Source: Bog-159 sp963818855 (lineage in GTDB: Bacteria; Acidobacteriota; Terriglobia; Bryobacterales; Bryobacteraceae). From it: a stretch of DNA of 64,000 nt. Under the pieces are notes generated by a model. That model was not told the DNA's origin, made no database searches, and saw nothing but the letters and a program-made list of their open reading frames with translations. The first letter of the stretch is position 1; the number at the start of each line of letters is the position of its first letter. The translations under genes were made by a program, and so were the position numbers. Positions 17,230 through 24,827 of the stretch are shown in pieces. The DNA lies in NCBI GenBank assembly GCA_963818855.1, contig CAWFUH010000006.1, forward strand, positions 496,001-560,000. Direction: 5' to 3'.

Positions 17230-18713
17230 ATGAAAATTGCAACGTTGCTGTGGACCTTGCCGCTGCTGAGCGCCCCGGCGATTTCGCTGGCTCAGCAGGT
17301 GGCCAACGCCGTGTATAACATCCAAGCGACGGGCTCATACGGCGAAATTGCAACGGGACCAGATGGCGCAGTTTGGTTCCCGGAACCGCCTGATAAGATC
17401 GGCCGGATTACCACCGCCGGAGTGATTACTTCGTACTTAATTCCAGATGCCGGCAAAAGGGGACCAAACGGAATCGCGGCAGGTCCGGATGGTGCACTCT
17501 GGTTCACCATGTCGCCCAATAAGATCGGGCGAATCACCACCGCGGGCGCCATCACCCAATATCGGGTGCCTGGCCGCAATAATATGCCTTGGTACATTAC
17601 GGCCGGGCCGGACGGCGCGATGTGGTTTACCCAATTCGACGGCTATGCGATCGGGCGCATTACTACGGATGGAGTGATCACCAAGTTCCCGCTTCCCAGC
17701 CCCAGTAGTGACGCTATAGAGATCGCCTCGGGGCCGGATGGGCGTTGTGGTTTAATGAAGATGGTAACAACGCCATCGGCCGCATCACTACCGCGGGCGT
17801 GGCTACCGAGTATTCGCTGCCCACCGCCGAAAGTGAACCTTGGGGAATTACGGCGGGGCCGGATGGCGCTTTGTGGTTTACCGAAATACATGCTAACCAG
17901 ATCGGGCGCATCACCACTGCCGGCGTGCTGACGGAGTACCCGCTGCCCGCGGGCTACGCCTACGAGGCGCCTGAAGAGATCACCACTGGGCCGGATGGGG
18001 CGTTATGGTTCACGCCATTATGCTGTCAGGCCATCGACCGCGTGACCACCGCGGGAGCATTCTCCTATTATGAGGTGTATGGCACCAAGGGCGGCGGTAA
18101 CGCAATTACCACGGGGCCCGACGGCGGATTGTGGTTCACCACGAATGGCGGCGGCCAGGTGGCGGACGCCGTATTTGTAACCGCATCGCTAAGCGTCATT
18201 CCGGGTAGCGGAGAATTCCGCTCGGAGCTTACGTTCGTGGGAACAGGTTTTGCTCCCAACGAGAATGTCCAGATCTACAGCAGCGGTGTGGGCTCGGCAT
18301 TGGTGGCCAGCGGCACGACTGACTCTACGGGAAGGTTCACCGCAGTCGGCGGCGTGCCGCAATCTGTGTATGGCCCCCGATTTCTGCTGGGTGTGGGCCA
18401 GACCAGCGGAAAACTCGGGGCAGCGACTTTCTCGGTCACAGCGCGCCTGTACCTCGATCCGGATTACGGGCCGCCCGGTAGCACAGCTTCAGTGATCGGG
18501 TACGGTTTCGGCCCTTTCGAGACAATCAATATATTCTGGGATAGTGGATCTACTGCGCTGGGCAGTGTAACGACGGATGGTCTTGGCACTTTTAAGGGAA
18601 GCGCTGCATTTACCTTCAGCATTCCCTCGAACGCGTCGCCGGGCTCAAATACAGTGAACGGGACCGGCAGCTACCCAGCAGTGAGCGCCTCGACCCTTTA
18701 CACTGTCGATTGA
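17230..18713 (+). pseudogene. Virginiamycin-B-lyase-like propeller with IPT-like tail, one -1 frameshift
   Basis: Exported protein (signal peptide MKIATLLWTLPLLSAPAISLAQ) with seven repeats of GPDGALWFTE...IGRITTAGVITEY. They are spaced about 125 bases apart, enough for a seven-bladed Vgb-like propeller. Two immunoglobulin-like IPT/TIG-type domains follow from about 18180. The frame breaks at the G-run 17740-17742: one extra G restores GPDGALWFNEDGNNAIGRI, the exact repeat consensus. Without that base translation ends at 17931. Vgb-like folds in soil bacteria are often not antibiotic lyases, and I would not call this a lyase. It closes the GloVer gene array and is probably co-transcribed. Confidence 0.85.
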
Positions 18714-18722
18714 GCGAACGAC

Positions 18723-19355
18723 TCATCGGCGATCGAATGTGTAACTGACACCTAACATGGGAGTGAACTGCTCAAAGATTCCGCGCGCGGTATTGTGGGG
18801 AGCGGGAACAATCTCCTGTCTGGGGAACGTAGTGAGGTAGTCCTGGAATTCTGCCCGCAGGAGCATGTGCGGGATCAGGCGGAGCGTTATACCTCCGCCG
18901 GCGCTGAAGACGACTTTCCATACGTCGTTCGTGGTGAGACTGGCGATTTGCGGAATCGGCTGTGGAAACGGCGCCGGACCGGCGATCACGTGTTCTTTCC
19001 CGCCGACGCCTCCGGCGAGGAACGGCCGCCAACGATGCTCGCGCTTCTTGAAATGGAACAGTAACTCACAAGTCAGCGCATCGGAATTTCCCTGTATGTC
19101 GGATTTCACTCCTGGGGCCTGGAGGAAAGGGTGGCCGTCATGATACAGGTAGTTAAACTCGGCCGAGACGTAATCCGAGAATTCATCGCCCAGAATAATG
19201 CCGGCTGCGAAGCGGTTACGAATACCCGCCTGGGCGCTACCGGCCGGCGAATAAATTGTGCCGTCCCGGTAGAACCCGTACCCGATGACCGCCCCCATTT
19301 CGTACTGCTGCCCAAAAGCAATGCCGGCGAAAACGATCACGATTGAATATTTCAT
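18723..19355 (-). CDS. Outer-membrane beta-barrel protein
   Basis: About 210 residues: signal peptide MKYSIVIVFAGIAFG, then alternating hydrophobic and polar strands with glycine-rich turns (FLAGGVGGKEHVIAG, FSAGGGITLRLI), ending TPMLGVSYTFDRR with a terminal aromatic strand, as in small eight-stranded barrels. The start at 19355 gives the cleanest signal peptide; in-frame starts at 19367 and 19406 add a basic extension and none has a clear ribosome site. It sits downstream of and parallel to the SnoaL-like gene, and its 3' end meets the propeller gene tail to tail with 9 bases between. Function unknown. Confidence 0.72.
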   Translation of the reverse strand: MKYSIVIVFAGIAFGQQYEMGAVIGYGFYRDGTIYSPAGSAQAGIRNRFAAGIILGDEFSDYVSAEFNYLYHDGHPFLQAPGVKSDIQGNSDALTCELLFHFKKREHRWRPFLAGGVGGKEHVIAGPAPFPQPIPQIASLTTNDVWKVVFSAGGGITLRLIPHMLLRAEFQDYLTTFPRQEIVPAPHNTARGIFEQFTPMLGVSYTFDRR

Positions 19356-19413
19356 CGCGCGCACCATGCAGCGGACGAAGGTCCTTGGCCGTGCTGCTCT
19401 GTTCAATAGCCTG

Positions 19414-19830
19414 TTATGCCCAGCCGAGATCCTTCAGCGCGAGACCGGCGTGCCAGATCTTGGTCATGTGGACGATCTTGTCACCCGCGAACTGCATTAC
19501 ATAAACGTAGTCTGTGCTGGTAGTGCGGCCCGTCGGCGCAACCGGACCGCCGGGCCCGGTATGAGTAGCATGAAACACGCCATAGGCGGCAACATTGTTC
19601 CGCGTTGCATCCGTAGCGAAAGACTTTATCTCATACTTAGCATCGGGTAAAACGGTCAGCATTCCCTTCATCCAATCAGTGTACTCGGCGAGGGTCTTCA
19701 CTTCGAATAGCGGTTCGGCCTGCGCGGAAAACGTGGCATCGGGTGTGCAGTAGGCGCTGCAAGCCTGCCATCCCCTACCAGTCTCGCAGGCGTCGAAGAA
19801 AGCTTCCGCGACACTTGTGATCGATGTCAT
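19414..19830 (-). CDS. SnoaL-like/NTF2-fold protein
   Basis: A 138-residue protein of the SnoaL-like NTF2 fold: helical N-terminus (VAEAFFDACETGRGW), the strand pair YTDWMKGMLTVLPDAKYEI and a C-terminal DKIVHMTKIWHAG. Members range from polyketide cyclases to stress-response proteins of unknown activity; the substrate cannot be deduced. The ribosome site GAGGAGGAG lies 10 bases upstream of ATG 19830, so the start is well supported. No signal peptide. It is transcribed divergently from the membrane protein at 19931. Confidence 0.85.
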   Translation of the reverse strand: MTSITSVAEAFFDACETGRGWQACSAYCTPDATFSAQAEPLFEVKTLAEYTDWMKGMLTVLPDAKYEIKSFATDATRNNVAAYGVFHATHTGPGGPVAPTGRTTSTDYVYVMQFAGDKIVHMTKIWHAGLALKDLGWA

Positions 19831-19930
19831 GTGGAGTGCTCCTCCTCAAACCTCTTCAAGCGTCTTTAAGCCAAGCATGATTTACGAATCATGTTCAGCT
19901 AACATGTTACCATTCGGCCGAGGTGTGTCT

Positions 19931-20812
19931 GTGCTATCGCGCTCGATCTTTTGGCTCTGGTTCGCGGGCCTCCTGGCTCTGGCCGCCGGTCTGTTTGCCG
20001 CCAGAAAGTCCCTCCGGGCAGCTACAGGGATGGAAAAAGTAATCGCATTGGGACCTATTTTCTTTGCTGTGCCGCTGGCCGTATTCGGCGCTGAGCATTT
20101 ATCAAGCGCCCGCGCGATCTCCCAGGTCGTGCCGCCCTGGATGCCGGCGCGCATGTTCTGGACCTATTTTGTCGGCTGCGCCCTCATCTGCGCGGGCTTC
20201 AGCCTCGCACTGCGGATACAAGTCCGCTTAGCGGGGATGCTGCTGGGAATCATGTTTGTGTGCTTCGTGCTGATGATCCACATCCCGAACGTGGTAGCCA
20301 ATCTGCATAACCGGATTATATGGGCCGTCGCGTTCAGGGACCTGGCATTCGCCGCCGGCGCGTTTGCGCTGGTTGCCGGGACGAAACCCGTACGCATCGC
20401 GGTGGGCGTCTCGGTGGCCGTGCCCTTGCTTTTTTTCGCGATCGAACACGGCCTGCATCCGGAATTCGCGCCCGGTGTTCCGCTGGCGAAGGTAACACCC
20501 GACTGGGCCCCGATCCGCGTCTTCTGGGGATACCTGACGGGGGCCGCGCTGCTCTTCGCCGGTGCGACGCTGCTGGCGCACCATAAACACTCGCGCCTGG
20601 CGGCCACATTACTCGGCGCGCTGGTCACTCTGCTGGTTCTGTTCCTTTATATGCCCATCTTCCTCACCGCGGCCCAGCCCAGCCTGCTGGAGGGCATTAA
20701 CTACGTGGCCGATACGCTGCTCTTCGCGGGTACTGTGCTGCTGGCGGCTGCCATCATGCCGGGAGGCGCTAGTTATCGCTCGGAACCCGTTCCACATGAT
20801 CCACGACGATAA
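19931..20812 (+). CDS. DoxX-like multi-pass membrane protein
   Basis: Integral membrane protein of about 293 residues with eight or more hydrophobic helices. Two halves carry similar blocks: FGAEHLSSARAISQVVPPWMPARMFWTYFVG and AIEHGLHPEFAPG...TPDWAPIRVFWGYLTG, so it looks like an internally duplicated DoxX-like protein. I chose GTG 19931 because GAGG lies 7 bases upstream; ATG codons at 19904 and 19817 are in frame, and the latter would overlap the divergent gene. Its 3' end overlaps the opposing TIGR03435 gene by 44 bases. Function is not known; DoxX relatives are linked to thiol and redox homeostasis in other bacteria. Confidence 0.75.
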   Translation: MLSRSIFWLWFAGLLALAAGLFAARKSLRAATGMEKVIALGPIFFAVPLAVFGAEHLSSARAISQVVPPWMPARMFWTYFVGCALICAGFSLALRIQVRLAGMLLGIMFVCFVLMIHIPNVVANLHNRIIWAVAFRDLAFAAGAFALVAGTKPVRIAVGVSVAVPLLFFAIEHGLHPEFAPGVPLAKVTPDWAPIRVFWGYLTGAALLFAGATLLAHHKHSRLAATLLGALVTLLVLFLYMPIFLTAAQPSLLEGINYVADTLLFAGTVLLAAAIMPGGASYRSEPVPHDPRR

Positions 20813-21518
20813 TATCGACGGGAACCTTTGCCGGTTGCAAGCGAAGCCCCAGAACCTCCTTTAGCGCGGTGAACAGCGACGGCATACTGTCCGCATCGGC
20901 GGCATTGGAGGTCAGATCGTCGGTGGCGAAGCGCAGTTCGAAATCGTAGACGCCCTGGATGCCGGTCTTATCGACAACCATCTCGCCCAGACTGCGCGCG
21001 ATATCGTCGGCCAGGGCCGCCATCGACGACTTCTTCGCCGTCAGGGTCACGACCCGCCCGCCGTTGCGGCCAGTGCCGGATGACCCGCTCGGTTCGACCG
21101 GTTTGAGTTTGAAGCCGCCCTTCGCCACCACCAGCGCATAGCCCGGCATTTCTTTGGTTTCGTGATGCACGGCCAGCTTAAAACGATCCTCCAGCAGAGT
21201 GCGCAGCATGATGGGACGGTCCTCTCTGTTCGTGTTCGGGGGATACTTGGCGGCGATGTCGAACTTCACTTCTTTCATCCAGCCGGGACCGGTCACTTGA
21301 AACGGCTTGGCGCTGTATGCCCGCTCGATGAGGCGCGCGAGCGTCTGGTTGGTGAAGACGATCTGCCCTCTGGATCCGTCCGTCCTGCTGTTGCCGCTGG
21401 GGGAATTGTTGGGTTTGATGGAGGCTACTTCGTAAGCCGGACGGGTGTCCTGCGGTTGCGCCAGCAGGGCGGGGCAGGCTAAGAGGGTGGCGATGGCGGG
21501 CGGGCAGATCCGCTGCAT
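20769..21518 (-). CDS. TIGR03435 family soil-associated exported protein
   Basis: A 249-residue protein with a signal peptide (MQRICPPAIATLLACPALLAQ) and the family signature: AYEVASIKPNNS, QTLARLIERAYSAKPFQVTGPGWM, RTLLEDRFKLAVHHETKEMPGYALVVAKGG and the C-terminal VDIIVVDHVERVPSDN. TIGR03435 is heavily multiplied in Solibacter-type genomes and its function is unknown. In many members it is a stand-alone extracytoplasmic domain, as here. The 230 bases upstream contain no other gene I can support. Confidence 0.92.
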   Translation of the reverse strand: MQRICPPAIATLLACPALLAQPQDTRPAYEVASIKPNNSPSGNSRTDGSRGQIVFTNQTLARLIERAYSAKPFQVTGPGWMKEVKFDIAAKYPPNTNREDRPIMLRTLLEDRFKLAVHHETKEMPGYALVVAKGGFKLKPVEPSGSSGTGRNGGRVVTLTAKKSSMAALADDIARSLGEMVVDKTGIQGVYDFELRFATDDLTSNAADADSMPSLFTALKEVLGLRLQPAKVPVDIIVVDHVERVPSDN

Positions 21519-21749
21519 ACCTTAACGACGCGTTTCCCCCCGCCCCCGTTGACCATTCAAACGCCGACTTTGGCACGGCGGCTGCGTTGAGGACGGGCCA
21601 ATACTGAACCGCGATCTTTGCGGCGTCGACAAAGTGGCTGAAAGGCACGGATAGTTCCCTAAAGCATTGGGCTGTATCCGTCGATTAATGAATCGGCGGC
21701 TGCGGTGAATCTCGCGGCCGCAAACCCAATCAAAGGAGTCGCATTCGAC

Positions 21750-22290
21750 ATGGCTCAGTTTCAGGCTTTTTCGCCGCAGGTCAAGGTCAATGGCCAAACG
21801 GTGCTCTCGGTAAACAAAGGAATGGGAGCATTCAAAGACAGTGCGCACAGATTCTGCAACGCAACGGCATTCCTACTAATCCCCAGCCTATGGGTTGGTA
21901 TCCGCAACAGGCATGGCTGAACGCCTTTCGGGAGATTGCGCAGACCATCGGCGCCAGCACGTTGCATCAGATCGGCTTGAGCATTCCAGGGAGCGCCAAG
22001 TTTCCGCCTGGAGTCAACCCGATCGAGAAGGCCTGGAGTCCCTCGATGTGGCCTACCATCTGAACCACCAGGGCGGCGAGATCGGCCACTACCAGTTTTC
22101 GAAGACCGGCCCGAAACAGGTCGTGATGACCTGCAGGAATCCGTACCCTTGCGAGTTTGACCGCGGGATCATTCTGGCTATCGCGCGCCAATTCCAGCCC
22201 GTCGGGGCCGTGGTCCGGGTGCAGCACGATGCGGCCAAGCCTTGCCGCACGAAGCAGGGAGATTCCTGCACCTACCTGGTTTCCTGGTAA
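21750..22290 (+). pseudogene. V4R/4-vinyl-reductase-like protein gene, two -1 frameshifts
   Basis: A gene of about 180 codons read in three frames. Frame one, from ATG 21750 (ribosome site AAAGGAG at 21733-21739), gives MAQFQAFSPQVKVNGQTVLS as far as FKDSA. A base is missing near 21843. The second frame gives QILQRNGIPTNPQPMGWYPQ and on to VNPIEKA, then a C is missing at 22032-22033. The third frame gives LESLDVAYHLNHQGGEIGHY and CRNPYPCEFDRGII, ending CTYLVSW. The C-terminal half, with conserved Cys in NPYPC, APC-like KPCRTK and DSCTY, resembles V4R-type small-molecule-binding domains. Apart from the two lost bases the sequence is intact, so either very recent inactivation or base-call errors. 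Confidence 0.75.
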
Positions 22291-22392
22291 GGCGCGGTTC
22301 GGTAAACCGCCATCGCCGCGATCACGCACCGGGGTGACGCGCGGTCCTCGCACGGCGCGGAAAAGAATTTTTACGCGGGCGAGAAAAATCAA

Positions 22393-22421
22393 TTTACATC
22401 GAAAATGTTTTGATGTATATT
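22393..22421 (+). promoter_or_regulatory. Promoter with central dyad upstream of the HTH gene
   Basis: TTTACA (22393-22398), a 17-base spacer and TATATT (22416-22421) form a good sigma70-like promoter. A 21-base imperfect palindrome, ACATCGAAAATGTTTTGATGT (22396-22416), fills the spacer and touches both boxes, so a bound protein would block polymerase. The natural candidate is the HTH protein encoded next. The in-frame ATG at 22413 lies before the expected transcription start and is unlikely to be used. Confidence 0.6.
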
Positions 22422-22454
22422 GATATTGCTCTGGCCAAACAAACCGCGCGAGGA

Positions 22455-22928
22455 ATGTACGCTACCGATACGGTTACGTTAAGTCGCGATGAAATGGAAC
22501 GCAGGCGCCTGCAAGCTGCGGAGGACCTGCAAAACGGACTGAGTCAAGCCCGGGTCGCTCGCAAGTTCGGAGTGAGCCGGACCACGGCTTCCCGCTGGCA
22601 CCGCACTCTGGCGGGCCACGGCATGGAGCGTCTTCGCAAGCGCAAAGCGCCCGGGCGCCCCAGCCGTTTGTCAGCGAGCCAGATGGCCGAGGTGCGCGAG
22701 ATATTCGCAGGGGGCGCACGGGCGTGTGGTTTCGAATCGGATCGCTGGACCACCGCCAAGCTAGCGCAGGCGATTGAGACACGCTTCGCCATCCGCTACG
22801 ATCCGGATCATGTCGGTCGCCTGATGCACCGTTTGGGTCTGCGCGCGAAACCCGCTGCCGCTCCGTTCGTGGAACCCATTCGCGAGGCATACGCAGCACC
22901 TCGCGCGGTGGCGGAGCTGCAACTATAG
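22455..22928 (+). CDS. Stand-alone IS630-type winged-HTH protein
   Basis: About 157 residues. LSQARVARKFGVSRTTASRW is a classic helix-turn-helix, followed by a basic hinge (RLRKRKAPGRPSRLS) and a second winged HTH (WTTAKLAQAIETRFAIRYDP...VGRLMHRLGL). This is the N-terminal DNA-binding part of IS630-family transposases, but the gene stops before the DDE catalytic domain and nothing resembling that domain follows in any frame. It is therefore either a transposase fragment or a domesticated DNA-binding protein. A promoter with a palindrome directly upstream favours a working regulator. Start at 22455 is provisional: GAGGA abuts it. The next candidate is ATG 22494. Confidence 0.7.
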   Translation: MYATDTVTLSRDEMERRRLQAAEDLQNGLSQARVARKFGVSRTTASRWHRTLAGHGMERLRKRKAPGRPSRLSASQMAEVREIFAGGARACGFESDRWTTAKLAQAIETRFAIRYDPDHVGRLMHRLGLRAKPAAAPFVEPIREAYAAPRAVAELQL

Positions 22929-22963
22929 CGCCGCGCCCGGTAGGCTGCCGTTGGATCCGATCG

Positions 22964-23263
22964 TCAGGAGCGTGAGATTTTGCGGGCGCGCAGGAACGAC
23001 GATATGCCGTATCCGCCCAGCAGGCATACTCCGACTGCCAGCAGCGTCACGCGCAAGACTGCGGAAGGACTGCCGTCAAATTCACGGATGGCGCGGAAGC
23101 CGGAGAAAACAAATGCGATGGCCATGCACACGAAGACGAATCCCAGCATCTGGTGCCAAAGGGTTCGGGCTGGCTTTAAAACTGCTGGGACCACAAACCC
23201 CAGGAAGCGCCGGCCTTCGTGGTAAACTCGCGCTCCGTCTCGATAAATGTTACGTTTAGGCAC
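22964..23263 (-). CDS. Small two-helix membrane protein
   Basis: A 99-residue protein starting at GTG, with a basic N-terminus, two hydrophobic segments (MLGFVFVCMAIAFVFSGF and AVLRVTLLAVGVCLLGGYG) and a basic tail RARKISRS, so both ends probably face the cytoplasm. I do not recognise the family. It converges on the HTH gene with 35 bases between stops. The upstream AT-rich GATAATATC could hold its -10 box, but no clear ribosome site is visible, so the start is uncertain. Confidence 0.6.
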   Translation of the reverse strand: MPKRNIYRDGARVYHEGRRFLGFVVPAVLKPARTLWHQMLGFVFVCMAIAFVFSGFRAIREFDGSPSAVLRVTLLAVGVCLLGGYGISSFLRARKISRS

Positions 23264-23331
23264 AACAACTCGATATTATCAGAAGTAATGGTACCTGTTG
23301 GTATCCGCCTTGGCTGCCGATAAAAAGGAGG

Positions 23332-23369
23332 GTGGAGAGCTTGTGAAGCCTGAGAGTCTCCACTACAAT
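23332..23369 (+). promoter_or_regulatory. Promoter with inverted repeat for the gene at 23455
   Basis: TTGTGA (23341-23346), a spacer of exactly 17 bases and TACAAT (23364-23369). An inverted repeat, GTGGAGA at 23332-23338 and TCTCCAC at 23357-23363, brackets the -35 box and abuts the -10 box, as an operator would. The leader to the GTG at 23455 would be about 80 bases. Confidence 0.55.
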
Positions 23370-23454
23370 TTAAACGGGTACGACCGGTTGCGGCCGCGAA
23401 ATTGCAACGAGATGTAGTGCGGTTGCATCCCACACTATTAGGGGGGGAGGCGTT

Positions 23455-23766
23455 GTGGACGAGCCATTGAAAGACCTAATGCAGGAACTGGGGAACGCGA
23501 TCAACGACTCGCTCTCAGAGTCCGATCGGATCGCCGAAGCCATCGGCGAGATTAAGCGGGCCGGGTACGATGTCTTCCTGGTGCTCGAAGCCACCATTGG
23601 TTTCAACAAGCGCGAAGACCGCGATGAGATCTCCGAAGAAGACGAGACGGCTGGCGAGCCGGAACGGAAGCGCGGTTTCGAAAGCGCAGGGAAGGTAAAA
23701 TTTACGACTCAGGATCATCGTTTCCTGAAAGCCCTGAAGATAGCTGTGGACGACGACTCCCGTTAG
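23455..23766 (+). CDS. Small acidic protein of unknown function
   Basis: A 103-residue acidic cytoplasmic protein with GTG start and a strong ribosome site (GGGGGGAGG). Residues 1-50 are helical (LMQELGNAINDSLSESDRIA), then IKRAGYDVFLVLEATIGFN, a very acidic linker and a short C-terminal domain TTQDHRFLKALKIAVDDDSR. No known domain is recognised. Its stop overlaps the opposing glycosyltransferase stop by 4 bases. Its own promoter has a recognisable inverted repeat, so it may be regulated. Confidence 0.7.
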   Translation: MDEPLKDLMQELGNAINDSLSESDRIAEAIGEIKRAGYDVFLVLEATIGFNKREDRDEISEEDETAGEPERKRGFESAGKVKFTTQDHRFLKALKIAVDDDSR

Positions 23767-24827
23767 TCGGGCCTTTTGCCGGCCAGTTCGCCATAAACCT
23801 GCCACGTTTCTTCCACTGCCTTAGCCCAAGTGAATTGTTTTGCGCGCGAACGCCCGCGAACGGATAGTTCTGCCCGGAGTTCCGGGTCTCGCGTCAGGCT
23901 CACCAGGGCGCTTGCCAGTTCCTCGGTATCCTCCGGATTGACCAGCCAGGCGGCATCTCCCGCTACCTCGAGTATGGCCGAACGATTGGACGCAATCACC
24001 GGGATTCCAGAAGCCATAGCCTCCAGCACGGGCATCCCGAATCCTTCGTCCAAAGACGGAAATGCGAAGATCGTGGCGCGCGCATACAATCTCGCCAATT
24101 CGGGCTGGGGTACATACCCGAGCATGGCGATCCTTGCCCGGCTGTGCGCCGCTCCAATCCTGCCGGCGATCTCGGCGGCGCCGTAACCCGGCGCGCCCGC
24201 CAGCACCAGTTGCCAGTCGCGATCCACGCGTTCAAAAGCGTCCACCAGCCGCGTGATATTCTTCCTGTGCTGAATCGCCCCGACGTGCAAAATGATTTTC
24301 TCGCGGGGGGGCACATCTCCCGCCGCCATTCCAACCGGCGTTCCAAGCGCCGATCCTACGCCGTGATGCACCACCCGCACCAGGGACGGATCGACGCCCA
24401 AAACCTCAGTGACCTGGCGCGCGGTGAAGTTCGAAACCGCGATAATGCGATCGCTGCGGGCGGCCGCATCGCGCGCCTGTGCCGCAAACCGCGCGCGAAA
24501 CTCGGGCGTCGAGTATTCGCCGGTCAATACGAACAGATCGTGGAACGTAGTAACTGCGCGGCGCAGGCGTGTGTGGGGCAGCCTCTGGTTCAGGCCGTGG
24601 AACAGATCCGCCGATCGCGGCGCACGCGTCTCGCCCAGCAGGAAACGCCGGGCGTTTGGCGGCAAGTGTTCGCGCCAAGAGGGCAGAAACCGGTGCGGGC
24701 GATAGCAGAATGCGAAACGGTCATGCGGATGCGCGCGCGCCAAGCCATACAGCATCTCGCGCGAGTATACGCCCACCCCGGATAAATCCGCACCTAGGCT
24801 GTATGTCGAATCGAGCGCGATGTTCAA
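23763..24827 (-). CDS. Glycosyltransferase family 4 (GT-B)
   Basis: A 354-residue GT-B glycosyltransferase. The N-terminal half has MNIALDSTYSLGADLSGVGVY with the donor/acceptor loop and FHGLNQRLP. The C-terminal half has ILHVGAIQHRKNI, VLAGAPGYG, LGYVPQPELARLYARATIF and the nucleotide-sugar site EGFGMPVLEAMASGIPVI. It probably adds a hexose or mannose to a surface polysaccharide or lipid in the cytoplasm. Its ATG overlaps the stop of the sigma-54 activator gene (24824-24827), so the two are coupled, which suggests that the activator controls surface glycan genes. No other polysaccharide genes are adjacent. Confidence 0.9.
   Translation of the reverse strand: MNIALDSTYSLGADLSGVGVYSREMLYGLARAHPHDRFAFCYRPHRFLPSWREHLPPNARRFLLGETRAPRSADLFHGLNQRLPHTRLRRAVTTFHDLFVLTGEYSTPEFRARFAAQARDAAARSDRIIAVSNFTARQVTEVLGVDPSLVRVVHHGVGSALGTPVGMAAGDVPPREKIILHVGAIQHRKNITRLVDAFERVDRDWQLVLAGAPGYGAAEIAGRIGAAHSRARIAMLGYVPQPELARLYARATIFAFPSLDEGFGMPVLEAMASGIPVIASNRSAILEVAGDAAWLVNPEDTEELASALVSLTRDPELRAELSVRGRSRAKQFTWAKAVEETWQVYGELAGKRPD

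Noticed and set aside
17230..18713. Calling the propeller gene a streptogramin lyase (vgb)
   Set aside because: The seven repeats fit the fold, but such propellers are abundant in soil bacteria and the IPT-like tail is not part of Vgb; no basis for antibiotic resistance.
21519..21648. Minus-strand frame giving VDAAKIAVQYWPVLNAAAVP upstream of the TIGR03435 gene
   Set aside because: It has protein-like composition but no homologous domain I recognise, and it runs out of frame into the real gene; not supportable as a gene.
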